DNA from: Buxus sempervirens
Lineage: Eukaryota; Streptophyta; Magnoliopsida; Buxales; Buxaceae
Assembly: GCA_947561395.2 (NCBI GenBank)
Contig: OX387194.1
Span: forward strand, 17,408,048 to 17,472,047
Direction of reading: 5' to 3'
Length of the DNA stretch: 64,000 nucleotides
Both the position numbers and the translations under genes were made by a program. Numbering within the stretch: the stretch's first letter is position 1; the number at the start of each line of letters is the position of its first letter. Shown here in pieces: positions 33,615 to 46,148 of the stretch. The notes below the pieces were generated by a model. That model ran no database searches. It had not been told where the DNA came from and saw nothing but the letters and a program-made list of their open reading frames with translations.

Positions 33615-36161
33615 TTAAAGCATCTGATCCCTTGTTTGTTCTTCTTCCTCTTCTCTCTTTCTATTGAGAAAAGACAGGGAAGAGAAGGCTTTGGCTAAAA
33701 CCACTTTCCTTACAAGTAGTCTCCACCTTGCATCTTTTCCCTTCTGTTCAATCTGCATCCTCAACTTGAATTGCCTGTCAAACAGCAACAAAAATAACCT
33801 CAGCAAAACAAAACAAAACAAAAATGCCCAGCTGCAGTACTAATTAATAATAGAAAAATAATGTAGCTTTATCCCTCATATTCGCTATAAAAGACAGTAA
33901 TCCGATCCGCCTTCTACTTGGTAAGTCTGATTATAACAGGGGAAAAAACGAAAAAGTCTCTGGTAGAACACAAACCGAAGATATTTACGTCAGAAAAACA
34001 AGAAAACAGCCTCACTAGGAGCACTGCACCAAGGCATGTTTTGTTCCTTTTCCGATTAAAAAGATTTTTTTTTAATGATCGAAGTACCACAGCTGGGGCT
34101 CGGACTCCACTTTCTTGACTCCATAATTAGGATCTTCAATATAGATTTCAAGTCCAAGCTTAATAAAGAGCTCATTTCATTAATAAAGTTGACTCGTCCC
34201 CAGAAATATGGAAGAACCCGAACCCTGCTTTTGATCAAGACCGAGTCAAACCGTTATCCAATCGGTTCGGCTTGCTGACAACGCGGAACTCACAAGTTAA
34301 CCAACAACAATGGAGGGATGGAACCAAAGCAAAAGACACGAGGAGAACGTGAACCCAAGACTCATGCTGAGCTATCAGCAGACAATGAAGATGATCCTCG
34401 AGGGATCTAGGTCGTTGAAGGCAGATCCAACGATGCAAACGAATTTCCTAAAACCACGGAAGAGGACAACTTGCAATTCCGTGACAAGAAAGATTTTATT
34501 ACGGTGAGACCGACCAATCACCGCCAGAATTGAATCGAGCCCATCGATCTAAAGATCGTTATCGGCTCTACTAGATTTTCGGTAAGTGGAAGGTCGAAAT
34601 TCAGAGAAAGAATGCCAACTTGGTATTGAGTGGTGGTAGGTCCAATTAAGTATGTACCCTCCAATGATTTTATGAGAAATGTTCAGACACAACTGGTGAT
34701 GGTTGTGATTTAGCTAGATGATCGAGTACCTGCAAAGTGGAACCCTGCAGCAATCAGGCTGATCGCAGATGGAGGAATGCAGCCTGAGGAGTTGCCACAT
34801 GCGCTTGCACCGAGAGCATCCGCCATTAACCCTCTTCTTGCACTTGGAAAAGTGCCGAATCAATTGCTGGATCCCCTGGCACGTCGAAAACCTCTTGCAT
34901 GGACCCTTGCTCTTCATCGGATCTTTATCATAAGGCCCCAAACTTGTGCAACCTTCGGTGCATATGTGCTCTAGGCATTCCATCGCTTCGCTTAGCTGCA
35001 GATACAGCTTCTGCTCCTCTGTCTTCTTCCTCCTCTGCTTCTGCCTCTGTTTTCTCAAGCAAAGAAGAACAAACACAATTTACCCTTTCGTAAGAGCTAG
35101 CTTCCTCATATATATATCAACACTCAAAAACTAAAAATATTTATAAATAAGGGAAATAAAATTACATTATCGGCTTCATCAAGGAATTGAAGAATCTCGA
35201 GCTCAAGCCAGGGGTCGTTATCTTGCAAGAACTTCCACCCTTCCGTCTTCTCGACGGCCCTGAACTGATCATTAGCGACCAACTTCATGCATTTCAGGTA
35301 AAGATCCCGTGCATCGCAGAGTATCGCTAGTTTCAACACGTCCACCACGTTCTCCGCTCCCAAGCATCCAGCTAAGCCTTTAGTGCATCTCTGCTTCAGA
35401 TGAGTTACCGAGAACAGATGTGATAACGCCAAGAGATGAATCCCGTGCCTGTTAATCTCTTCTTCCGCGCATCTGCCATTAGCAGAGTTTTAAATCATTA
35501 ATTTAGCGATCCAACCAGTAACTAAAACTGAACTTTTTCATCATATATTAATTTTAATTATGAAACAGATAGCAGTGTACGTTTGCCAAATTTGACCAAA
35601 ATAATCATCGAGTTTTGAAGATTAATGGATATCCAAAAACCAAATTGCTAAAGTAAGCCGTATCAAAAAGGTTCGAGGAAGCAGAGCATTTGGAGACAAT
35701 CCTGACCTTGACGAGTAGAGAAATCGAACAAAAGCGATGACCGCATCGGAAGGAACGCCGAGAATCGGAATCCTTCTCTCAGAATTCGGACGTTTTCGCG
35801 GCCGATTTAAGATATTCTCCAGCACTGGCGAAGCCGAAGCCTATAGTTTCAGGAAACAGGAGAATACAGATCAGATTCTTTTTCCAAATCTGTTAACTTA
35901 TATCATATAAATGTAGAAGAAATTGGCATCTGAACTGAGTCTGAATCTTTAACAACTCTCCATAAACCGGCCAATTTTTTTTTTTTCAAAATAAACAAGA
36001 AGTTCCGGTGGAATGAGTACCAGAACGCTAGAGTGCGCCGGAATACGTAGGCCACCAGAAGCAAGAATTTGAACGTCCGGCGGTGGCGTATCGTCGGAAC
36101 TATGATAAGCTCCGGCCATCGAAACGCTCGTGGAAGCTGTCTGAATTTCCCACCCTTCCAT
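33615..36161 (-). CDS. BTB/POZ and TAZ domain protein (BT family)
   Basis: Five exons in reading order: 36161-36021, 35840-35707, 35472-35166, 35046-34730 and 33774-33615; GT/AG ends and phases agree, giving 1059 nt, 352 aa, near the family's usual 360. BT proteins are plant-specific adaptors: the BTB domain binds CUL3 and transcriptional BET proteins, the TAZ zinc finger mediates protein contacts, and the C-terminus binds calmodulin. They act in nucleus and cytosol in gametophyte development and in nitrate, sugar and hormone responses. Visible parts: BTB with DVQILASGGLRIPAHSSVL and ILGVPSDAVIAFVRFLYSSR (residues about 28-91); a BACK-like helical part with LKQRCTKGL and ENVVDVLKLAILCDA; TAZ with HICTEGC, RHFSKCKKRVNGGCSRC, CDQPDCCRVPLC (about 204-300); and the basic tail RWRLLVRKVVLAKAFSSL. 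It appears intact. Which BT paralogue it is cannot be decided here. Confidence 0.92.
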
Positions 36162-36898
36162 TAGATTAGATTAGATGGATTGCTTTTCAAGCGAGTGAAG
36201 CTGTCTCGGTATTTATAGACAGAAATGAGTATCAAAAGTGACTCCCACGCCCTTAAAAAAATCGTCATTATTAAAAGTAAGGAAAGACAATTTGAGAACG
36301 AGAAATCAATTGAAATCTGCTTGCTTTCATGGGCACCGCTCCACGGTCCGCTCAGGACCTTTTCTTTTCTTTTTTCATTTTTTTAATTTTATTGATGTTC
36401 TTTTTGGTTGACGTGGAAGATGATAAACGCCTGGTCAGCAACGGGTAATGCCGAGTTATCCTAAACGGCCTTTGGGAGACGGTTTCCTCAAGTGCCACTC
36501 AGTAGTACCCACATGGATCGGATGGATGATGCCTCATTTCAATAGGGGCCCTACACCCCAAAACACATCCTAGCCAGTGGTTTCATTGAACCATCATATT
36601 TTGGCACTAGAAGAAATGCTCACGGCCTTTGGTGAGTGAAAGCGAGTCAGCCTGTCTGACATGTCACCTTTCCTGATCCTTCCAGTTGTACTTTAATATC
36701 GCCCAGTTGTATACTAACCGCTTGATATTTTCAAAATTTCTTTTTTTTGATATAAATTAGATCCACTTACGGATACGTTTAGGTGGCGACCCGTCACCAA
36801 GTAGGACTCCTATATACGAGTGGCTTCGCGGGTCGTTCGTTGTGTAGGTTCTGTTGGAATGAATTCCTCTGCCATGTTTCCCTGAAGTGTTTCCAGAG
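36162..36898. other. BTB-TAZ upstream region
   Basis: This is the minus-strand gene's 5' flank. No TATA box was identified with confidence and no other gene was seen. Confidence 0.4.
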
Positions 36899-37031
36899 GT
36901 GACCGTAAGATGCTGTCATGTGGAGCATTTCACAGCCACTGTTTTTTCATATATTATAAATGTATAAAGTGGGCTTCATATAAAAAAATAGTGGCCGTGA
37001 GATGGTTCATATGGCAGCATCTCATGGCCAC
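36899..37031. mobile_element. MITE family A, copy 1
   Basis: Imperfect terminal inverted repeats of about 45 bp (GTGACCGTAAGATGCTGTCA at the left against the complement of GGCAGCATCTCATGGCCAC at the right) flank a short AT-rich centre. No coding capacity. Confidence 0.7.
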
Positions 37032-37309
37032 ATCAGGGAGCAAATCATGGAGGCAAGACAAATGATTTCAGCTCGGTTCTGTTGGGTCAGGTCAAATTGG
37101 TTGGCGGAGTGAGTCTAGTCTTTCTACCCAGCTTGACTCTTCATATTCGTGGAAGGGGCCGAGTATCTGCTGACGAATACTAGCGTACGTGCCATGCCGA
37201 TATAATGGCACGTTGGGTTGGACCGGGATTTGGTTTTTTCCGTTTTGCAGAAGAAGCACTACAAAATGTAAGCAATTGGCTTCGTCAGATTTTGACGAGG
37301 GCCTAACAT

Positions 37310-38350
37310 GTTAGGTTTAATTAATGGGAGAGTATTAGCTAGGTGCCATTTTCGTCCTACAACAGATATCAGGATCCAGTCTCCGTTAGTTTCGCAATGA
37401 AATCTCCTATGTTGGTTGCGTGAATTGGTCCCTGATGTGATAATGAGATGTTACCATGTGAAGTATCTCATGGTCATTGTTTTTTATTCTAACTTAAAAA
37501 GGTTTCACATGAAAAAGCATCGGCCGTAAGATACTCCATATGACAGCATCACACAGCTAAAACATGAGACAATTTAAATAAACATGACAGAGGATTTCAT
37601 CCCGTATAGTTTTAGTGATGAAGACATGTTGATCGGACTTGCCTTTAATTGCTTTAAAATATCCTCCACCAATCCCTCACCAGTTATTTTTAAATATCAT
37701 TACATATATTGCTCGAAAGACTTGTTAAGAAAGAAACACGTGATTTCACTTTATAGATCTCTTGTGTGACAAAGATATACGTGAGTCTGACTAAATTAAA
37801 TAATCGTTAATGAGAGATTGTAAAAACTCTTCTTGAAGAAGATTTATTATAGAATACGCAAATAGCGTTTGGTATTTTCGGTTTTGGAATTGGCTTCTGG
37901 TAGGTTTGATGGGAGAGTATTTTGGTGCTATAACAGATATTAGGATCCGGTTTCTAGTTGTTTCAGTATTTCATACATTAGGTGATCAAGACATCTTGAT
38001 CGGACTTGCCTTTTAAAATTGCTTGCCAATTAATTATGTAGTGCATGCCTTCGACCATTGGAGTCTTTTTTTGGGTGAAATGAACATTGGAGTTTAACAA
38101 TCATTAACTGAAACAGTTAAATGTTTTCATTGGAACGTGTGCCTATCAAGTGAGTCCATTCCAAAATGTTGGTTTCATTTTTTATTTCTAAATATCCTTT
38201 TTCTTTCGTAAGGATATATACATATATATTTTTTTTCTTCTCCAACGACAAAAACTTGGTAAGAAAGAAAAATGTGATTCTGACTAAATTAAATAATCGT
38301 TAATGATGAATCATAATCATCTTCTCGAAGAAGATTTATTGTAGAATTTT
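37310..38350. repeat. Degenerate tandem duplication of about 0.5 kb
   Basis: Segments recur in order at 37320-37850 and 37900-38350: GGGAGAGTATT, ACAGATAT-AGGATCC, GATCGGACTTGCCTTT and GACTAAATTAAATAATCGTT followed by GAAGAAGATTTATT. The second MITE lies within the first copy only. No gene was found. Confidence 0.65.
37433..37563. mobile_element. MITE family A, copy 2
   Basis: Same fold-back layout and related ends (GATGTGATAATGAGATGTTA against the complement of GACAGCATCACAC), about 400 bp from copy 1. Confidence 0.6.
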
Positions 38351-40183
38351 CTGTCAGGAAATAGCGTGTATGAGCTAGAGGTTGTTTAACGGAAAGCGTA
38401 ATATACATCCTTAATAATTCGTCAGGATTGCGTCAATTAAGTGTTAGAGGATGTTAATGTTTCGTGGTAATTAACATCTCCTGTCTCATTCATGTTCATG
38501 TACGCTAACAATATTACATATAAAATTAAAAGATCGACAATATTTGATTTTTGCGAGAGCTTCTAACTTTGAATTGAGAAGATGATCAAACAAGGCCTTT
38601 ATCATTGTTAAGGGAGTTGGCTGATATCTTGGACTTGGAGGGCCTATTCCTATAATCAGAGAAAAATAATCCAAATCATATCTTGGGTTACCAGGACAAA
38701 AAAAAGCCAGGAGAAAAGAAAAGGAAAGGACTTAAGCCGGGGTAGAAAGCTTATCTTTTAAGCCGAGCAGGAGGCCGGGTCACAGTCACTGATTCGGAGC
38801 CAATCACTGCAATCTATTTCTTGTTACAAGTTGCCTGCATTCAAAATAATAAATAATAAAGAATAGCAAAGGGCTAAATAAATAGAGAAGTGTACACAAC
38901 TATCCGTTGCCATTGGTAGATACCGAATTAATGTATGACAGAAAGACATGGTGACCTAAATAAAATAAAATAATGAAAAGTTTTTAAAGCGACGCCCTCC
39001 TCTTGAAAAGGGCAGGAGTTATCCATGAAGCCAAAGTCATCTTGGTGTTAAGCTAATGAAGGATAAGTACTTCAAAGGACTCCTCTTTCACGGAATTAAG
39101 GCGTAAAAACATATTCATCAGATTAAAAAAATATTATTAATGATGGACAGAGAAGGAACGTCGTAAAGGGCCCCTCAATTTGGATTTACATAGAAAATTG
39201 GTTAATACATCATGATCAAGACTGGGTTATAGCACTAATCCTTCATGGATCTGGATTCCTTCTGTACCTGTAGCTGTTCTTATTGGTGCAAACAATTTTG
39301 GCTTGAGAGTCAACCCCAAACAATTTTGGGTTATAGCACTAATCTATTGCATCTTCTCCAACCTTGTTCATCTTATTGGTGGTAGTTTAAGTGGTTGCAT
39401 GACATTCAAAGGCCTGAAGGATAGTGGATGGTGCCAAGATGCTTTGGACATAAGAGGGGAGCTCTTCCCCACCAAAACAATTTGTTGTATACTTGATCTA
39501 TGGCGAATTTGGAGATGAGAAAGGGCTCAAAACAAGACACTTGCAAGATTTTAGGTGGTTAGAGTGTTTTAGGGCTCTGATTATGATAGCTAGATTCAAG
39601 ATTTAGCTGGAAGGCATTTCCTTACATAAATATGAAACTTAGGGTGAGAATGTATCACCCTTGCAGATGCCCCGGGATGAGTAAAAGCTATCAGTTTGTA
39701 CCCCCCATTACTGAGAATTGCCATCAACCTGGGAGAGGTGGCTCATTGTCAGTGTTAACCATGACTGTGTAAAGGCAAAAGCTCTTAAATTTTGGTGGAT
39801 AAAGCTCCTCCTTAAGACATTATAAGATTTCACAAGCTCAATTATTATTGCCATCTGCCCCCTTTTCCCATTTTTTCCCCCAAGTATATTGATCTTTATA
39901 CAACAATGATTTTATCCTTACTCGCTCGCCGCATAAAACTATTCTGGAATGGGCCAATCAGTCCTGCAAGAAAGGGTCGTAGCTTGTTCCAAGATCTCTA
40001 CTTTTGAGCTTGCATAGGCATTTGGGTGAAAATCATCGATGGACCTCAAAGATTGGTTTTAGAGATTATAAAGACAAAAGGTTTTATTCGAGCCCAATAC
40101 GATTTGGCGAGTGCTGAAAATGAAATCAGGTGAGATCCTTGTTGATTATCCAAAAAAACAAGAAAAAAAGAGATCCTTGTTGG
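38351..40183. other. Intergenic sequence without a recognised gene
   Basis: Only a short local duplication stands out: CAAACAATTTTGG and GGGTTATAGCACTAATC occur twice between 39220 and 39345. Reading frames are short and show no family similarity that I recognise. Confidence 0.4.
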
Positions 40184-40354
40184 CCAACTTGAAACCAATT
40201 AAAGCTTTCCATTTTAGCTGAGATTCCACATCATTATTAGGCTGGTGAGTTTCATTTCAAATATAACCATGTTAGTCTTACAAATCAATGGCACAGCATG
40301 GTAATGATGTCAAATTTCATCTGACGTAGTAAGCTTTAATTGGTTTCAAGTTGG
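40184..40354. mobile_element. MITE family B, copy 1
   Basis: A perfect 24-bp terminal inverted repeat (left half CCAACTTGAAACCAATTAAA..., right half its complement) bounds a 171-bp AT-rich element. No coding capacity. Confidence 0.85.
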
Positions 40355-40378
40355 AGGCAGATGATATATATTCTGTTC

Positions 40379-43290
40379 ATCAACTCAAAACAGATTAAAA
40401 CTTGCTACATTAGCTGGTGTTAGGTTTTATATTTTAGTTTGGCTTAATTCAGTGTCAAAGAGTAAGTGTTCAAGGTGTTCAAAGTGTTTGGGATAGGTTA
40501 TAAGAGTCCTGGTTCAAACGGCGTTAAAGTCGGAGTTAAATTGGTTAATTTATGATAAATGTTAGATTGCCGTTTGACGCAACGTTCGAACGCTCAGTGT
40601 ATACAGTCAAACCCGAGAGTTGCGTTCGCCAACGAGAGACTTGCCGTTCGACTGTTCATGATATCTTAACTCAAAGTGAGGCAGTCGCTCGAACGAGAAT
40701 AGGTGAAGTAGATTTACTTATTGAACGTTAGAGCCGTGTTCGATGAACGTTCGAACGTTCAATACGGAAAATCAGTTATAAAATTCCGATATTTTCTGAT
40801 TTGTTTCCTATTCCTTCTCTACTTCTTTTTAATCTATATAAAGATTGTTTAGATGTTCCTTTAGGGTTACTTAAGACATTTTTGGAGCCCTAGATCTTTG
40901 TGTGTTAAAAAGAGACTTCTCCCTTGTGTTTAAAAGAAAAAGAAATATGAAAAGAACTCTGGGATGAGCTGTAAACCCCAGAAATCTTGAGTTCAAAAAG
41001 AAATTAAAAAGAGTACAACCATGGAATAAGCTGTAAACCCCAGATATTCTAAGGAACACTACTCCTTGTGCAAAAAGAATTGTCAGAAACAGGGGAGAAC
41101 ATTTCAAACACAGAATTTTTAAGGTCTCAAAATTCATGAAGGATGTTCTTTTTAATTCATAGAGAGACTTGAGTAATAATGTGATTTCTTGATAAATGGC
41201 CAAATCCTCCTCATCAAGTTCCAATTTAGGCAAACTTATTTGTATTTGGATTTGCACTTGCATGCAAGCATGCTTGGTGATTTAATTGCATTATTGTGTA
41301 GTTATTTGGGATTAGTGCTTTTAGTTTTGTAAAAACTTGAATTTTGGGTGAAAAAGTTCTCAACAATATGAAAATTTTGAGTTTTTATGAAATATTGCTT
41401 GTGGCATGTTTCATCATGTTTTTTGATTGTTTTTACATGTTTTTGAGTTGGTTTTGTTGGAAGATTTGTCGTTTGGGTTGAAATCTGGAAAATTTTCTGA
41501 TTTCCATATCTTCCAGTTTTGTTCTGTTTTTTTTTCTTGGGTGTGTTTCGCCTAAGTTGGCTCGAGTGTGTTTCTTTCTTAAAGTTTTTCCAGCTTTCTT
41601 CTCTATTCTAGCACATTTGAGTTCATGCTTGTGCTGAGCTATTGCCGAGCTTGAGAGTGGGGGTTTTGTCTTCTTCAAGACTTTGTCAAATTTTGAGGGG
41701 AAGTAAGTATTTTTGGCTTCACTATTTCCTTTTGTCTATTTCTGTGACAAAAAGGGGGAGTAGGTATTTCTGAGGGGGAGCTTAATGTTGGTTATACTTT
41801 ATGAGGATTGTGATATTGATGCATGAATGTGAATTGCTTATTGTTATTTTTTTTCCTTATGCGTTTCACAAGGTATTTGTTTTCTTTGAGTTGTTTTGTT
41901 ACAGGTTACAGGTTTCAAATTCAAGCATGGTTTGTCTAGGTTAGTGTAGATAGGTTTTGTTTGTGTTTGTAAAATCCAAGACATTGCTTGGTGGTTCACA
42001 ATGTCAAGAATTCTCAGTTTATTTTATTGTGTATAGGTTTTGTCACTGAATAGCCAAAGGGGGAGTTTGTTAGGTTTTATATTTTAGTTTGGCTTAATTC
42101 AGTGTCAAAGAGTAAGTGTTCAAGGTGTTCAAAGTGTTTGAGATATGTTATAAGAGTCCTGGTTCAAAAGGTGTCGAAGTCGGAGTTAAATTGGTTAAGT
42201 TATGATGAACGTTAGATTGCCATTTGACGCAACGTTCAAACGCTCATTGCATACAGTCAAACCTGAGAGTTGCGTTCGCCAACGAGAGACTTGCCGTTCA
42301 ACCGTTCATGATATCTTAAATCAAAGTGAGGCAGTCGTTTGAACAAGAAGAGGTGAAGTAGATTTACTTATTGAATGTTAGAGCCGTGTTCGATGAACGT
42401 TCGAACGTTCAATACGGAAAATCAGTTATAAAATTCCGATATTTTCTGATTTGTTTCCTATTCCTTCTCTACTTCTTTCTAACCTATATAAGGATTGTTT
42501 AGACGTTCCTTTAGGGTTACTTAAGACGTTTTTGGAGCCCTAGATCTTTGTGTGTGAGGAAGAGAAATTTCTCTCCTTCATTTCCTTTCTTTGAGCTATT
42601 AAATCTTCTATTCTTCCTTGTTCAAAGCCTTGGAGTTCCGAGTTGGGGAGATTGATCGTGGCAGTTCTTACGGATACCAGGCGAGTTCGTTTGGGTGATC
42701 GTGTGAGAAGATCTTCAGAGTTCTGAGGTGTTGCTGTGGAGCAAATTTGAGGAGTTCCTTAGATACTTTCAAGTCTGTGAGTTGCAAAGTCTAGCATAGG
42801 GATGTTGAGTCGTCTGAACTACAGGTTGTAAGCCTTCTTTTCATATTGGATCTTTTAGGTGGCCCTTGCATAGCCTGGAGGGTTTTTCTCTAGTGAGAGT
42901 TCTCATAGAGTTTTCCCTTTGTTACCAAATTGCTTGTCTTGTTTATTTCTTTACATGCTTTATTTGTTTTTGCAATTTGGGTGGCTTGATAGTTAGTAAT
43001 TATTTTCTGGAATTATTTTGAGGATTTGTTCCTGCCTATTAATTGAGGACTTGTCTTTAATTAATAGAATATTTTTTATTCCACTGTGCTGCACCTATTC
43101 TCCCCCTTCTAGTTGTTGTTAGAGTCAAAACCCTGTTTTTCAACTAGAATTTTGTACCATTTTCAGTCTGGCTAGTTGATTCGTGCAACTAGCTAACACA
43201 ATTAAATTCGAAACCCAATTCATTAGCCCAGTAATATGACTTGACATTTACGCTGATATGGGAAGCTCTAAATTGATTTCAAGTTAAACA
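40379..43290. mobile_element. MITE family B, copy 2, split by an LTR element
   Basis: The left terminus (40379-40417) and right terminus (43199-43290) resemble the ends of family B copy 1, including internal TTTAGCT and AGCCCAGTAAT-type segments. The LTR element at 40418-43198 lies between them, so the LTR element landed in a pre-existing MITE. Confidence 0.6.
40418..43198 (+). mobile_element. Non-autonomous Copia-like LTR element (fossil)
   Basis: Direct repeats start TGTTAGGTTTTATATTTTAG at 40418 and 42068. The right copy runs to CTAACA at 43198 (about 1.13 kb) and is preceded by the polypurine tract AAAGGGGGAG. The left copy is partial, alike only to about 40903. The 1.2-kb interior carries GGGGGAG motifs typical of the 3' part of plant Copia elements but no recognisable polyprotein. 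The LTR contains the palindrome AACGTTCGAACGTT. The shared part of the LTRs differs by a few percent, so the element is fairly recent. It is broken and cannot encode its own proteins. Confidence 0.72.
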
Positions 43291-44669
43291 ACAGATGATC
43301 CCACCTTGAGAGGACCTCAAGTTAACTAATGGAATATCTCAATCTTGGTGCACAATAAACAAGTTCATCCTAGATACTGGAAAAAGGTACGTTTTTTGAA
43401 TAATATGAGCAAAGTCTTAATTTCAAAGTCCTCAAGTGAATTTGTGCATTTCAATTAAGTCTTAGGCTCTCTTGACATTTTTTTCTCATTGGTTTGCTGC
43501 TTTCTAACACCTTTGAACAGCAAAGACTGTTTGGTTTGTGATTTTGTTTCATAGAAAAAATGTTTTTTTTCTCTCGCTGTTGTTAGACATGATTTGGAGT
43601 CTTGCATCGGAAAATTGAAACCCATTTAGGTAAGTGTAGGTTATCTCTTAATTGAGTATCTTGCTAATTAGTAGAGTTGATATAATATGCTTTTCCTTTT
43701 ATAGGTTCATTCCAACAAGGTTACAAAGTCTTCAGCTGTTTGCAGCAATTGGACTCAAAATTGGAATCTTTATGGAGGCTCAATTGATTGCAGCTGAGCA
43801 CCAAGCATAAAGAAGTTGTAACTAAGCACCAAGAAATCTTGAAGTTGTAACTCAACATTGAAATCTTGAAGGTTCCATTGCTTCCATTATTCACTTCTAT
43901 TGTATTGCATATGATCCTCCGATTAATTTCTTTTCCAGAGGAACCAATTAAGGAGGTCCATATTTAATTAACGGGCTGATAGTTCATAAAAAGCACGGAG
44001 GGTAGACTTTCTCATAAATTCTCGAGTTATCCTTTGCAAACACGACTGTGTTGGTCATTATGCCGGTTTATTAGTATATGTAATTTGCAAGTGGAAACTG
44101 AAACATGTGTTTGCAGATATCCAGATTTAGTACATGTAAGTTTGTAACTGAACCATGTATTTGCATATATCCAGATTTTTCAAAAGGTACTCGACCGCAC
44201 CAACAACCAATATAGGTTTTTCGGGATACTGAAAAAGGCCATTTTACCTAAATCATTTGGCATTTGCATGTATGTTTTTTTTTTAAATATATATATTGGA
44301 TAGGTCTTTCGATTTAGCTAAATCATAGTGTTTTTTTTTTCTATTTTCTTGCCTATTTTTTCTTTCCCTTTGAACAACTTGATGCTTTTTAGGGGGATAT
44401 GTTATTGTTCAATTGAGGTTGATTCGTGGTACCCAAGTTTTGATCATTCAGTGAAGATTTGCTTCTAAACATTGGAAACCTTCAGTTAAATAAGATTTCA
44501 AGCTTTGTCAACAGAAGTCTTAAATTTTAATCCTTAGGAGACTTCTCAATGTCCACTTCAATACTTTAATCCTGTTTTCTATCTCATGAATTTCTCTTTT
44601 AGAAAAACATATACTGTTATAGGAATATATATACAAACAATAAAAGATAAATCAAATTCAAATAATAAT
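43291..44669. other. AT-rich intergenic sequence
   Basis: No gene was recognised. A short repeat, ATATCCAGATTT, occurs near 44118 and 44168. Confidence 0.4.
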
Positions 44670-46148
44670 GGGAAAATTTCAAATACGACCGTCATTTGAA
44701 AAGTAAATACAAAAACAAACATTGAAAAGTCTTTCTTACCGAATCATGCAACTTTTCAAAACTATTTACAAAGTGGTCCGAAAACATTGTAGCATATTGT
44801 GAAGACCCATTTTGCCCTTCCCTCTTCGTTTGAAAACACCCTATCATTATCAAAGAATGATTAAGCGCGAAACCAAAGGACGAACGTTGAAGGCTTCCCT
44901 GAGCGACGGCAACCCATCATCCCGGCGTGAGTATCGACCATTGGTGCTTGTGATTGAGAAGGTTTGAAAGGCATTGTAACCCCTCTCATCTCTACCATCT
45001 CACGGATTCTCAAGTGATCATTTGGGCCTTGCTTCTGTCGAGCGAAGAAGAAAACGGCCGTGGAGGATTTCAATCTGGAGGTTAGTCACAGGACATTTAT
45101 TTCGTGGAGGTTGTGGAGGAATCACTTGAAGGTATGAACCGATTTTCCCTAATCATAATCCTTTGTTAAATGTTTTTCTCCTAATCCGTGAGTGATGGAT
45201 GTATTTGGGTTTCATACACCATGTGAAAGTGACGAAGCACATTTGGATTACATTCGTTTTAGTCTCTGAATCGATGCCTTCGAAATGGGGGTTGCTCAAT
45301 AGTTCGATTAATCGAAATATGAGCAATCATCTCAATTTTCAATATGCTGTTTTTATTGCTCTTGTAATTTCAAAAATTTGAGTCCCTTGAATGGTTGAGT
45401 CAACACGCCTATTTTATTTGTATTGTTATAAGACGGGTGTTTTATTTTGCTGTATTTGCCATTATATTTATTACTCTGGAAATAACATTTCTTCAAAAAA
45501 GAAAAACACCCAAGGAAATTATGTTGTAGCATAAGAATTTGAACGCAATTTGATCAATGGAAAATATCTCTAGGTGTAAAATTCCAATGCAAATTATGCA
45601 TTAAGAATTAAAAAAAATGCAGGAAAACAATTGTAGAGCTTAGAGTTTGATGACATTTCCAAAGATCTTGGGCATAGGGAAGATCATGAAATTGTGGTGA
45701 AATTTCCTAAATTCATGGATATTCATAAGCTACTACTTATGTGTTGATGAATTTTTGAGAATGTTCTGTGTTTTGGCAATATACATCATTGTCAAATATG
45801 AAGGACTAGAGTTCTTCTTGAATCATTGCTTAGAAAAAAATTAGAAAAATCATTGTTTCTTCTCACTTTGTCAAACTTTTGCATTCCTTTGTTTCCTAAT
45901 TGTCACCCTAGCAAAATAAGGTGTTTTATTTTGTTGCATTTGCCATTATATTTATTACTCTGGAAATAACACATTTCCAGAGCTTCATGAAATTTGGTTT
46001 ACATGTTCACTGCTTTATCGAAATTGATTAAGGTGCGCATGATATAGGTTTATATGGGTAGATAATTGATAGCCTAAGTTGTTATTTTGAGTAGTTTATA
46101 TTAATCATGCATTCGTTCACCTTGTTAACATATTGTGTGGAGTGCAGT
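44670..46148 (+). other. Probable 5' non-coding part of the Mutator-like element
   Basis: GGGAAAATTTCAAATACGACC at 44670 resembles the GGGAAAATT-type ends of many plant MULEs and may be the left terminus; no matching right terminus is in the window. A segment of about 65 bp (GGTGTTTTATTTTG followed by TTTGCCATTATATTTATTAC) occurs at 45435-45490 and 45920-45975. Confidence 0.35.

Noticed and set aside
36760-36850. Possible structured RNA with GCGACCCG and CGGGTCGT arms
   Set aside because: One short imperfect inverted repeat only, with no tRNA-like boxes or other support.
39303-39518. 71-residue plus frame in the intergenic stretch
   Set aside because: No family similarity and a local duplication around it; not supported as a gene.
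40411-43194. TAGCT near both edges of the LTR element as a target duplication
   Set aside because: The two copies do not sit directly outside the LTR ends defined by TGTTAG and CTAACA, so this is probably chance.
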